Shown here piece after piece: positions 55,535-63,824 of a stretch of 64,000 bases of DNA; position 1 is the first letter of the stretch; each line of letters opens with the position of its first letter. Source of the DNA: Psychrobacter immobilis (GTDB lineage: Bacteria; Pseudomonadota; Gammaproteobacteria; Pseudomonadales; Moraxellaceae); contig NZ_CAJGZQ010000016.1 in assembly GCF_904846185.1 (NCBI RefSeq), positions 25,522-89,521 of the forward strand. The letters are read 5' to 3'. A model generated the notes under the pieces. The model searched no databases. It was not told the DNA's origin and worked only from the letters and a program-made list of their open reading frames with translations. Position numbers and translations under genes: made by a program.

Positions 55535-56623
55535 ATGCCCACACACCCAATTGCTAATTATAAAAAATCAGAACGCCTATTTGCTTTATATCAATGTTTG
55601 CCTCGGAATAAACCTGATGCTATGTCATTAACAGAGCTTATGGTTGGTTATGGTGATGAACCGGATAATTTCGCTAATGAACGTAAAAACTTAGAGAATG
55701 ATCTGATTGGCTTAAATCAAATATTTAACGATATTTTTTATAGTGACGCCTTGGTGAGAGTACCAGCGTGGGGTGAAAATATCAGCGGACAAACAGCACG
55801 GTTTTTTATTGAGCCGAGCTTTAGCATCGATATTATCAATGAGCACACGGTGTTCTTTTGGGAGATGCTTGATAAGTATACCGCAAACTATTTACCAACC
55901 TCTTTTAAGCAAAGTATTGCAGATAAACTTACCCAGTTAGGCCGGCAGAATAAAGATGGTTTCAATCAAAGTAAGCTAGGTCAATGGCAAGATTATCTCA
56001 TTACCTTACCGAGCATAGTACAGGCACCGACGCTTAAAAATGATGTGATTGCAAGCATTCACCAAGCTCTGTTAAATAGACTGCAACTTAAAATAAGCTA
56101 TCAAAATAAATGGCATGGCAGTTCTGCTGAAAGAGTCATCTATCCTAAAGGGCTTATCTTTATTGACAATATGATCTACCTCACAGGCTTTAATCCTACT
56201 GATGATCATATCGATGATGACGTACTGTTAAAAGCGCATCGTAATTTTGCAGTCAATCGTATCAGTGAGGCAGGAGTAATAGATAAGGTGATACCTGATT
56301 GGGTAGGGCGAGATATTTTTTCATTAGATAACTTGAATAAATTAGGTAAGTTAGAACCGACTGATAGTGTCCAGATAAAACTGGTTTTAAGGGTACAGAA
56401 ATATGCCTGTCAACATCTTTATGAGCGTCCATTATCACAAGATCAGCAGATTACTATGATTGATGATACTTGGAATCGAGTCAGCGCTACTGTGGCTAAT
56501 ACTAAGCGTCTGCAAGATTGGTTGGCGAGTATGTCGCAGCTGGCAGTGGTGGTAGAACCAAATGAGCTTAAAACAGTGATTCTTGAGCGTTTAAAGAGTG
56601 GACTGGAGCTTTATGAGCATTAG
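55535..56623 (+). CDS. WYL-domain transcriptional regulator
   Basis: This 362-residue protein has an N-terminal helix-turn-helix-like region (residues about 10-90, SERLFALYQCLPRNKPDAMS) and a WYL domain at about residues 175-260 with LQLKISYQNKWHGSSAERVI and YPKGLIFIDNMIYLTGFN. A C-terminal WCX-like segment follows. WYL proteins sense a small ligand or nucleic acid and often control defence loci. It is likely the regulator of this cluster, placed between the phosphatase and the nuclease-like gene, with short gaps on both sides. Confidence 0.82.
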   Translation: MPTHPIANYKKSERLFALYQCLPRNKPDAMSLTELMVGYGDEPDNFANERKNLENDLIGLNQIFNDIFYSDALVRVPAWGENISGQTARFFIEPSFSIDIINEHTVFFWEMLDKYTANYLPTSFKQSIADKLTQLGRQNKDGFNQSKLGQWQDYLITLPSIVQAPTLKNDVIASIHQALLNRLQLKISYQNKWHGSSAERVIYPKGLIFIDNMIYLTGFNPTDDHIDDDVLLKAHRNFAVNRISEAGVIDKVIPDWVGRDIFSLDNLNKLGKLEPTDSVQIKLVLRVQKYACQHLYERPLSQDQQITMIDDTWNRVSATVANTKRLQDWLASMSQLAVVVEPNELKTVILERLKSGLELYEH

Positions 56624-56674
56624 TAAAATACTATGTACTAAATAGCTATTAATAAATTATAAGGAAGCGTAATT

Positions 56675-57928
56675 GTGAGCGAAGTCCAAACTTTAATAAA
56701 TGAAGTCAGCCAAAAAGTCCAAGCTTTAGAAACGGCGCAAGCACTTTATAGTCGCCAGCTTTCACCAGATTTTAATACTTTTGACTATATCAATACCGAT
56801 GAATTAGGACTTAGTCGTATCTTAGCGGCTTTGCTTGATCCAAAAGGTAGTCATGCTCAGCAAGAAACCTTTTTAAGATTATTTATTGAGCATTGCCTAC
56901 CTGATATGTACAAAGCTCCAGAATGGCAGGTTTTTCTTGATAGTATTGATAAAACAAAGGTTTTTGTTGAGCAAGTTACATCAAGAAATAATAGCCTACG
57001 CCGTATGGATATTTATCTACAATGTCAGGTGGGTGATAACAGTTACGGTGTTTGTATTGAAAACAAACCTTATGCGGCAGACCAGTTTGAGCAGTTAAAG
57101 GATTATGCTGAAGAGCTTGAAAAAAGAAGACACAAGGCTTGGCACCTTGTTTATCTTAATGAAGCTAATGAGGGTCCGAGCGAATACAGTATTGATACGA
57201 GTAAATTAGAAGCGTTGAAAAAGGAGAATCAATATAGCCATCTTCGTTTTAGCGACCTCATTCCTTGGCTCAAAGCGTGCCAAGCAGAATGCCAAAATCA
57301 TAGTGTCAGTGAGTTTATTGCACAATTAATTAAATTTATTCAAAAGCAATTTATGGGAATAAAAGATATGAATGAAGACAATGCAGTATTAGAAATAATG
57401 AAGCAGAGTGAAAGTAATTTAGATGCTAGTCTAAAAATTTATAAAAACGTACAGAAAATGAGAATAGAGCTGATACAAAAACTTAAAACAGGTTTGATAT
57501 TAAAGTGTCAGGACAGGGAGTATACGTTAGATTTTGACAATATTGGCAAGGGCAAAAATTGTGAGTACTTTGGTTTTAGAATGAAAGATGATCCTATAGG
57601 GTTCATTAGCTTAGAGTTCGCAACAGACTTTAACAATCCGGTATTAGGTATTAGGTTTTATACTGAAGAAGATACTAAAGACCCTGATAACCAACCTTAT
57701 GCAATTGAAGTCAAGCGTGTGTTTAACGATTATTTTACCAATAATAATATTGTATCTAATAAATGGTGGCCTGCGTATTACGAGTTTCAACCTTTTGACT
57801 GGAAAAGTGCAGGTAACCCGTGGTATCAAATTGAAACTGGGGCAATGGCAAGTAAAGTTTTAGAAGAAGTTGATGTTATTTACTGCATGTTAAAAGCAGG
57901 AAGTTCATTTCATATTAAGGATAAATAA
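56675..57928 (+). CDS. PD-(D/E)XK nuclease-family protein
   Basis: This 417-residue protein starts with GTG after a clear AAGGA. The nuclease-like core at about residues 30-190 shows DELGLSRILAALLDPKGSH, RRMDIYLQCQ with the Asp, and YGVCIENKPYAADQFEQL with Glu-x-Lys, then a helix ending YAEELEKRRH. The C-terminal half has a beta-rich region (FGFRMKDDPIGFISLEFA). It belongs to the large group of PD-(D/E)XK proteins seen in defence islands. The next gene starts 1 bp after its stop. A 29-residue relic of its N-terminus recurs at 59536. Confidence 0.8.
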   Translation: MSEVQTLINEVSQKVQALETAQALYSRQLSPDFNTFDYINTDELGLSRILAALLDPKGSHAQQETFLRLFIEHCLPDMYKAPEWQVFLDSIDKTKVFVEQVTSRNNSLRRMDIYLQCQVGDNSYGVCIENKPYAADQFEQLKDYAEELEKRRHKAWHLVYLNEANEGPSEYSIDTSKLEALKKENQYSHLRFSDLIPWLKACQAECQNHSVSEFIAQLIKFIQKQFMGIKDMNEDNAVLEIMKQSESNLDASLKIYKNVQKMRIELIQKLKTGLILKCQDREYTLDFDNIGKGKNCEYFGFRMKDDPIGFISLEFATDFNNPVLGIRFYTEEDTKDPDNQPYAIEVKRVFNDYFTNNNIVSNKWWPAYYEFQPFDWKSAGNPWYQIETGAMASKVLEEVDVIYCMLKAGSSFHIKDK

Positions 57929-57929
57929 T

Positions 57930-58919
57930 ATGAATAACGCTTCTAATATAAAGCCCTGGCTGACAGAGCTTTGGGCATGGGCTGATAAGTTTAAGATTCC
58001 TGAGGAAGTGTTGCCACGTGATCACGCTGCTTTATTGGCGTTAACAGACCTGAGTATTGATTGTAATCAATTAACTAATTTACCTGAAGGTATCGGTTAT
58101 TTATACAACTTAACCAGTCTCACGCTAAACTGCGATACGCTTGAGCGTTTGCCAGAGTCTATAGGTCAATTAAGCCAGTTAGAGAGATTGACGATCACTA
58201 GTCATAAAATACAGCAGTTTCCTGATGGTCTTGTTAATCTTAAGAAGCTACGCCTAATAATAGATGTTCCTAATGAGTTAATTGACCAGTTACCGATTGG
58301 TGTTATTGAAAGGCATCGAAGGAGAGAATTGGGGATTGTAAATATATCCTCTACAAAATTGTATACACCACAAATGAGTGAATATGAGTTATCTAAATTT
58401 GGATTTTTCCTTACTAATGACAATTGGGATGAAAAAGCACTCATTGATCTGAAGTTCAAAGCAGCATCAGTATTTTTACTTGGTTTGCAAACGACTGAAA
58501 AAACGATCAAGCAATTTGATGTGGTAGATGGTGTCGTTATTTGCAGACCTGATGAAGTACAACGAGTCATGAATATGTTTGCAACTGTTTTTAACGAATT
58601 TGCGGGGATATGCGTTACAGATATTGAAAAGATGCTAAGTTTTGCAAGGCCTGCTAAGTTTATACAAGCTAACGTAATGGGAATGTTTAAATCAGAGCAA
58701 GTGCTTAGTCAGATTATTGATCAAATTCCTGAAGAGATAACCCTAAAATCTTTAATGTTTCAAGTTGAAAGTAACCACTATTTTACGTTTGACGAGTTCA
58801 AAGTTATATCAGATATCATTGATAATATGGGTGTAGAGGATGAACATATTTTCTATAATGCAGAAGTTGTTGATAAGCCTGAGCACTGCTGGATGGGTAT
58901 GATATATATGGTTTCGTAG
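57930..58919 (+). CDS. Leucine-rich-repeat protein with FtsZ-C-like domain
   Basis: This 329-residue protein has about four leucine-rich repeats at residues 30-115 (DCNQLTNLPEGIGYL, TLERLPESIGQLSQL, IQQFPDGLVNLKKL), then a domain of about 180 residues. That domain has VCVTDIEKML-like FAGICVTDIEKMLSFA, FIQANVMGMFKSEQV and EHIFYNAEVVD, and reads like the C-terminal half of FtsZ, with the region before the DVR motif included. No GTP-binding G-box is visible, so it would not bind GTP. It is homologous to the protein at 59644 over that domain. AAGGA precedes the ATG. Confidence 0.72.
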   Translation: MNNASNIKPWLTELWAWADKFKIPEEVLPRDHAALLALTDLSIDCNQLTNLPEGIGYLYNLTSLTLNCDTLERLPESIGQLSQLERLTITSHKIQQFPDGLVNLKKLRLIIDVPNELIDQLPIGVIERHRRRELGIVNISSTKLYTPQMSEYELSKFGFFLTNDNWDEKALIDLKFKAASVFLLGLQTTEKTIKQFDVVDGVVICRPDEVQRVMNMFATVFNEFAGICVTDIEKMLSFARPAKFIQANVMGMFKSEQVLSQIIDQIPEEITLKSLMFQVESNHYFTFDEFKVISDIIDNMGVEDEHIFYNAEVVDKPEHCWMGMIYMVS

Positions 58920-59013
58920 TTGTATTAAGTATAAATATAGCTTGAATAAAACTGTAGGCATCGTTGAAAAACGATTATCACTTAAGAAGCAAAGAATATA
59001 GAAGGTGACAGAT

Positions 59014-59460
59014 ATGAGTACAGCTTTGTTTAACGATTTTATCCAAGCTCAAAATACTGTTTATCCATCGGTTATTAAAGAGTTAATCGAAGGGCGTAAG
59101 CGGACCCATTGGATGTGGTTTATTTTTCCACAGGTGGAAGGCTTGGGGCGCAGTACAATGGCTCGGCGCTTTGCGATAGAGAGTCTAGAACAGGCAAAAG
59201 AGTATTTGCAGCACGACGTTCTTGGAGCACGGTTGAGAGAGTGTGCTGAATTATTATTGTTGCATTCCGATAAAAGTGCTTTAGAAATTCTCGGATCAAT
59301 AGATACGCTGAAATTACACTCTTCGCTTACGTTGTTTACTTTAGCGTCCTCTAATAAAAAATATATTTTTAACGAGCTTTTGGATCAGTATTTTGAAGGC
59401 AGTTACGATATAAACTCTATCAGAATGTTAAAGCAGATCAATGATCAGCAAGCTAAGTGA
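59014..59460 (+). CDS. DUF1810 family protein
   Basis: This protein of about 148 residues starts at the ATG at 59014 with GAAGG before it; the frame also opens with a GTG at 59005. It has the DUF1810 pattern: FNDFIQAQNTVYPSVIKELIEGRKR, HWMWFIFPQVEGLGRSTMA, and EYLQHDVLGARLRECAELLL. Function is not known to me. It sits inside the accessory cluster on the same strand, so it may be part of it or a passenger. Confidence 0.88.
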   Translation: MSTALFNDFIQAQNTVYPSVIKELIEGRKRTHWMWFIFPQVEGLGRSTMARRFAIESLEQAKEYLQHDVLGARLRECAELLLLHSDKSALEILGSIDTLKLHSSLTLFTLASSNKKYIFNELLDQYFEGSYDINSIRMLKQINDQQAK

Positions 59461-59535
59461 ATAAAACTGAACGATACTCTAAAAGACGATGTAATCCTTA
59501 GTGAGGATTAAACTTCAATAAACGAATTATGCCAG

Positions 59536-59625
59536 ATGATAAATATCTTAGAGACTGTGCAAGCGCGCTACTGCCGTCAAATCTCGCCAAAGTTTGATAC
59601 TTTTGACTACCTTCAAACTCCTTAA
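59536..59625 (+). pseudogene. Relic of a second PD-(D/E)XK gene (N-terminal fragment)
   Basis: The 29-codon frame reads MINILETVQARYCRQISPKF then DTFDYLQTP and a stop. It aligns with residues about 14-40 of the protein at 56675 (LETAQALYSRQLSPDF then NTFDYINT). This shows a former duplicate of that gene lay directly before the paralogous domain gene. Confidence 0.6.
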
Positions 59626-59643
59626 TGATCAGTGAGCATAACC

Positions 59644-60270
59644 ATGAAGTATCAGATTGATGACTCGTATAGAGATGATATACCTAGTGCTGTTCTATAT
59701 CGACAAACCATGGATCATTACCCAAAGTCTGCTATTGGTTGCTTTATCATCAGTGATGCTTGGGATGAGGAGGCGCTAATAGAGTTAAAAGAGAAGTCAG
59801 AGGCTTGGTTTTTAGTAGGCTTGCAAATAGATGATAGTGAATTTAAGCGCTTAGATATTATAGAGGGCGTTATTAGATGTCAGCCTAATGAAGTAGATAA
59901 TGTCATTAGAATACTCGATGTAAACTCTGCAAGTACCATCATCGGTATAGATGTTGTGGATATCAAAAGTCTGTTTGAGTATGGCAATTCATTCCAGTTC
60001 ATTCAAGCAAGTGCCCCAGGTGAATCTATATCGAAATCAGTAAAGGCAGCTGCACAGCAGTTAGTTAGTCAACTTATAAAAGCTCGTAATGCTAAGAGAC
60101 TGTTAGTTACCATAGAGAGTATCGAAAGCCCTTCGCTAGATACTCTTTCCTATATAACAGAAGCCATTAAAAATTCGTTATCTATTAATGATGAGTTCAT
60201 ATATTACAGCTCAAGAATCACTGATGAGCCAGACTGTTTTTGTTTAAAGGCGATATATGCTGAGGACTAG
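59644..60270 (+). CDS. FtsZ-C-like domain protein, paralogue of the LRR protein's C-terminus
   Basis: This protein has about 208 residues (a GTG at 59632 adds four). It has the same domain as the LRR protein at 57930 but no repeats: CFIISDAWDEEALIELK matches FFLTNDNWDEKALIDLK, LDIIEGVIRCQPNEVDNV matches FDVVDGVVICRPDEVQRV, then IIGIDVVDIKSLFEYGNS and FQFIQASAPGESISKSV. The last two resemble FtsZ's LINVDFADVR-loop and ASGENRA-type segments, and DEFIYYSSRITDEPD matches the FtsZ tail strand. The start lacks a strong ribosome site. Function unknown. Confidence 0.68.
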   Translation: MKYQIDDSYRDDIPSAVLYRQTMDHYPKSAIGCFIISDAWDEEALIELKEKSEAWFLVGLQIDDSEFKRLDIIEGVIRCQPNEVDNVIRILDVNSASTIIGIDVVDIKSLFEYGNSFQFIQASAPGESISKSVKAAAQQLVSQLIKARNAKRLLVTIESIESPSLDTLSYITEAIKNSLSINDEFIYYSSRITDEPDCFCLKAIYAED

Positions 60271-60363
60271 GTAGAGGCTCAAACCTAAGCGTTAGTCTAT
60301 AACTAAAGCATTACTCTTGATGTTTCCAGTTTTCCTGGTTTAATGTAAGCATCCGACCATCCC

Positions 60364-62136
60364 CTATTGCGATGGCATCCAGAGATGAGGTAACAACTCA
60401 TCCAGATCCTCTTGAATAGGCAGGCGTCTTAGCACGTCTGTCAAATAGGCAGACACATCCAAGCCGTTTAAGCGAGCCGACTGGATAATCGACATAATAT
60501 TCGCAGCACGCTGCCCACTTCGTAGCGAACCGGCAAACAACCAGTTTTTACGCCCAAGCGCCCACGGGCGCATCTGATTTTCCGCCCAATTATTATCAAT
60601 CGGCAACCTCCCATCATCCAAATAACAAGTCAGCGCTTGCCAACGTTTTAGGCAATAATCAATCGCCTTAGTAATACTGGCATTCTTAGTGGTTAACTGT
60701 CTTTTTTCTTGTAACCATTGGTGCAGCTTATCCGCAATCGGTTTGGCTCTATCCTGCCTGATTTTCCGGACTATCTGGGGATCTCTTGGCATTGGGGATG
60801 TATTTTTTTCAAATCGCTCATCAATCTCACGTTCAACCGCATACAACTGCCCGAATAACGCTAATGCGTCAATGCTAATAACACTTTGTCCAGTAACGTG
60901 CAATTCATGAAACTTACGCCGTGCATGGGCCATACAACCGATTTCGCTCACGCCTTTTTCGCTCACGCCTTGATGAAATAAAAACTTATATCCACTGTAA
61001 TCATCGCAAATCAGCTTACCGTGCCATTTGTCTAAAAAGGCTTTAAGGTGCTCATTACGACGGCTCTGGGCAAAGTCATACACCACCGCTTTTAATGCAC
61101 CGTGCTGTGGCGTGAGATACGCCCAAACATAGCCTTTCTTTAATGATTTACTGCCGGCTTTCACAGGGTTTTTCATGATAGACACCGGTGTTTCATCGGC
61201 ATGTAAGATAGGCTCAGATAGTAACCGCGCATGCAAGCGATTCACTAAAGGTGCCATGGCAACACCACAGCGTCCCACCCAGTCTGCCATGGTGGCATCG
61301 GGAATATTTACCCCACTTCGCTTATAGATAATATTCTGCCGATATAGAGGCTGATGGTCTGCATATTTGCTAATAAGGATGTGTGCAAGCAGCTCTGGGG
61401 TGGCGATGCTTTTGTTAATAATCTGCTTGGGGGCAGCCGCTTGATGAATGATGTCACACTCACGGCATACCCATTTTGGATAGAGGTGTCGCTCAATATA
61501 AAACTGCTTGGGGATGAGTCCAAGTTTGTCCTGTTTATCCTCCCCAATGCGCATCATTTGACAGCCGCAGTCACAAACGGTGGTGAGTGGCTCATGAACC
61601 TGGGTTTTCACCTCAAGGTTGTCAGGAATAACCGTGTATTTAGCACGCTTTGTTTTTTTAGGCTGATCAGTGGCTGAGGGTAGCGATCCGTCAGTGATCT
61701 GTGTGCTTGGTTCAAGGTCGCTCTCACCGATGAGCATTTCTGTCTGGATAGGATCGATAGCAGGTAGCTTGGCAAGCTGATCTTGGGTTAAGTCGTGGCG
61801 GTAGTCATCTCGGATTTGTTCTAGTGCAGATAAATCTTCTTGCGCAGCTTCCTGGTTTAAGTGGGTTTGTTTGGCACTTAAGCCTTCGCTCTTTTGTCCA
61901 TACAGTTGATGGATGAGCCGCTTTTGTTTTTCGATGAGTTCCAGTACTTTTAGATACAGCTTGTGGTTTTCCTCAAAGGTTTTATTGACGAGCTGCTGTA
62001 GTTGATCGTGACGCGTGTTTGTTTGAACAATCTGTTGTTGCAGGTGCTCATTACGCTGTTCAAGCAGGTGGATTTTCACCAGGAGCTCGGCGTAAATGGG
62101 GTCTTTCGATAAGTCGGATAGAGTGGCAACAGTCAT
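60364..62136 (-). CDS. tnpC: IS66 transposase TnpC
   Basis: This 590-residue transposase has an N-terminal coiled coil (LEQRNEHLQQQIVQTN), a zinc-binding segment with CDCGCQMMRIG and WVCRECD, and the catalytic DDE triad: LHADETPVS, ICDDYSGYKF and NWAENQMRPW. Length and wording fit a complete IS66 TnpC. It needs TnpA and TnpB, both present next door. The start is an ATG 42 bp after the TnpB stop. Confidence 0.93.
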   Translation of the reverse strand: MTVATLSDLSKDPIYAELLVKIHLLEQRNEHLQQQIVQTNTRHDQLQQLVNKTFEENHKLYLKVLELIEKQKRLIHQLYGQKSEGLSAKQTHLNQEAAQEDLSALEQIRDDYRHDLTQDQLAKLPAIDPIQTEMLIGESDLEPSTQITDGSLPSATDQPKKTKRAKYTVIPDNLEVKTQVHEPLTTVCDCGCQMMRIGEDKQDKLGLIPKQFYIERHLYPKWVCRECDIIHQAAAPKQIINKSIATPELLAHILISKYADHQPLYRQNIIYKRSGVNIPDATMADWVGRCGVAMAPLVNRLHARLLSEPILHADETPVSIMKNPVKAGSKSLKKGYVWAYLTPQHGALKAVVYDFAQSRRNEHLKAFLDKWHGKLICDDYSGYKFLFHQGVSEKGVSEIGCMAHARRKFHELHVTGQSVISIDALALFGQLYAVEREIDERFEKNTSPMPRDPQIVRKIRQDRAKPIADKLHQWLQEKRQLTTKNASITKAIDYCLKRWQALTCYLDDGRLPIDNNWAENQMRPWALGRKNWLFAGSLRSGQRAANIMSIIQSARLNGLDVSAYLTDVLRRLPIQEDLDELLPHLWMPSQ

Positions 62137-62178
62137 GGTGCTATGTTGCTAGAGTTTTATTTGCCTGTCATCGGGTAT

Positions 62179-62523
62179 TTATAGGATGGGGGTCAATGTA
62201 TCTTTGCCCATGTTACGCCAAGGCAATCCACTGATTAAGGCATTAAATTGCTCACGGTTGATGCTGATGCCGGTTTGAGTGGGGGTGAGTGGTTTGGTTA
62301 AGCCATGAAACTTGCTGTCGTCTAGCTGACGGCTGCAAAGCCATACGCCAAGCCCATCATGAATGAATACTTTTAGGCGTGTGTCTGCTTTGTTGTAAAA
62401 CAGGTAGGCACAGTGAGGGCGGATGCCTTGGTGCTGGGTGATGATGTGAGCCAGTAGTTTGCCGCTGCCACATCGCATGTCCATGGGCGCGGTGGATAGC
62501 CAGATGTGATTGATGGGTATCAT
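62179..62523 (-). CDS. tnpB: IS66 accessory protein TnpB
   Basis: This 114-residue protein has the IS66 TnpB pattern: IWLSTAPMDMRCGSGKLLAHI and FYNKADTRLKVFIHDGLGVWL. It is required with TnpA for IS66 movement, though its exact role is not known. Its ATG overlaps the tnpA stop by 4 bp. This TnpB is unrelated to the RNA-guided nuclease of the same name. Confidence 0.92.
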   Translation of the reverse strand: MIPINHIWLSTAPMDMRCGSGKLLAHIITQHQGIRPHCAYLFYNKADTRLKVFIHDGLGVWLCSRQLDDSKFHGLTKPLTPTQTGISINREQFNALISGLPWRNMGKDTLTPIL

Positions 62524-62915
62524 TGTAGGCCTCGTAGTAGGTCAATCAAACTTTGGGTGTCTATTTGGGCAATAGTGAGGCTTATGGACCCAGGTCCTGG
62601 GGCTCTGATTTGCAGCTTGATGTTTTGTATGACGGAGGGTGAGGACAGATGAGTTGCTTGAGGTTCAAGGCGGATTGGGATAAAGCAGGGGTTTGGATCA
62701 GCAGGACTGTTTATGGCAGCAGGTAATATGCCAGTTTCAGTCTTTTTGCGGTGATGCTGACGTTTCCAGTTATGGAGAAGGTTCTGGTTGATGCCATGGT
62801 CTCGAGCGATACTGGCAATTGATCGCCCTGAACCTTCAGCTTCTTGTACTAAAAGTTCTTTAAACTCAGCGCTGTAAGTTCTACGTTTGGGTTTGTTAGG
62901 TGGTTGTGTTGTCAT
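62520..62915 (-). CDS. tnpA: IS66 accessory protein TnpA
   Basis: This protein has about 131 residues. The ATG at 62915 is preferred; a GTG four codons upstream (62927) is also open. It has the helix-turn-helix FKELLVQEAEGSGRSIASIA and NQNLLHNWKRQ, as in IS66 TnpA. An inverted repeat, tgtccacgatta and its complement, lies just before and over the start. Confidence 0.9.
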   Translation of the reverse strand: MTTQPPNKPKRRTYSAEFKELLVQEAEGSGRSIASIARDHGINQNLLHNWKRQHHRKKTETGILPAAINSPADPNPCFIPIRLEPQATHLSSPSVIQNIKLQIRAPGPGSISLTIAQIDTQSLIDLLRGLQ

Positions 62916-62917
62916 GT

Positions 62918-62948
62918 TAGTGTCCACGATTATTAATCGTGGACACTA
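62918..62948. repeat. Palindrome over the tnpA start region of IS66
   Basis: tagtgtccacgatta is followed by its near-perfect complement, with the centre at about 62933. It could bind TnpA or another protein for control of the element, or fold in the mRNA leader. Confidence 0.6.
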
Positions 62949-63208
62949 TCTCGCATTTTTTAAGTGAGGAAAAGATGGGATGGTCGGATGCTTACGGTTT
63001 AATGGCATTTGGTTGAGTAAATCTCGTCTAGATCTCCAGTCTGGCATGTGAATGTCGAGCAGAGCTTTAAATCTATCGTTGTGCTGCCGTTCTTTGAAGT
63101 GTAGTAATTCATGCAAGATAATATACTCCAAACAAAACAGTGGTTTTTTGGCCAGGTCTAAGTTTGAATAGATTACAAATACTTGATGCTAGTAGTATTA
63201 CTGGTATT

Positions 63209-63824
63209 AGGGCGTGTCCCTAATTGGAAAAAGGGGTAATAGTCGCTAAAATAAAGGTTATATTTTAGCGATCGATAGGTATTCATTAAAGATGGCCAGA
63301 CAAGCATTAACCGATAACCTTTGGGAGCAGCTACAAGCGACTATGGCACAACATGGTTGCTATCAAAAAGAGAATAACCGCGAAGTAATGGAAGCCATTC
63401 CTTTGAAACTCCGTACAGGCGCTCCTTGGCGAGACATACCTAAAGAATTATGCCCGTGGAAGACCGCTTACAACCGTTTTAATCGCTGGTCAAAAACGGG
63501 TTTGTGGGAGAAATTTTTTTTAGCCTTTGAGCAGAAATTGATACGGAGTGGGTATTCATCGACGGAAGTTATATACGCTGTCACCAACATGCAAGTGGAG
63601 CTCGGCTTGGTGAAGATCGAGCAATTGGACAAAGCCGTGGCGGAGTAACTACAAAGATATACCTATCCTGTGATGCCGATGGATATCCGCTCGATTTTAA
63701 AATCACTGGGGGTGACGTCCACGACAGTCAAGTTGCAGGTGAATTGATTGACATGATTGGACAAGCTGATTACTTTATCGCTGATAAAGGCTATGACTCA
63801 GAAGCCATCAGAGACAATGAGCTA
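63209..63824 (+). mobile_element. IS5-family (IS427-type) insertion sequence, truncated
   Basis: The left end appears to start gggcgtgtccctaatt at 63209. The transposase gene begins at 63292, and the right part is cut at about 63824 by an IS3-type element. The right end is not present. Confidence 0.6.
63292..63824 (+). pseudogene. IS5-family transposase, interrupted
   Basis: The first frame (63292-63648) encodes the N-terminal part: LTDNLWEQLQATMAQHG and LRTGAPWRDIPKELCPWKT. After a frame change near the T-run at about 63512-63519 the second frame gives EWVFIDGSYIRCHQHASGA with the first Asp and DYFIADKGYDSEAI with the second. Two frames with slippage are normal for this IS group. The third catalytic residue (Glu) is missing because the gene is cut by the next IS. 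Confidence 0.75.

Larger units (their letters stand above)
60345..62995 (-). mobile_element. IS66-family insertion sequence, apparently complete
   Basis: Perfect 19-bp inverted repeats GTAAGCATCCGACCATCCC (60345-60363 and the complement at 62977-62995) bound a 2651-bp element with tnpA, tnpB and tnpC. An 8-bp target duplication, GGTTTAAT, flanks it at 60337-60344 and 62996-63003. It interrupts the second YgjP-like gene and has no obvious damage, so the insertion is probably recent. Confidence 0.92.
60311..63172 (-). pseudogene. Second YgjP-type metalloprotease gene, split by IS66
   Basis: Two pieces belong to one gene. The larger piece (62996-63172) encodes NLDLAKKPLFCLEYIILHE and the zinc motif HELLHFKERQHND; the end of the gene (60311-60344) encodes QENWKHQE then a stop. 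When IS66 and one 8-bp duplicate are removed, the frame joins to give RRDLLNQMPLNQENWKHQE. It is about three-quarters identical at DNA level to the copy at 47050, so it is a diverged relative and not a recent duplicate. The 5' part is lost upstream of 63172. Confidence 0.75.

Noticed and set aside
62179..62523. RNA-guided TnpB nuclease
   Set aside because: The name is shared only; this 114-residue IS66 protein has no RuvC motifs.
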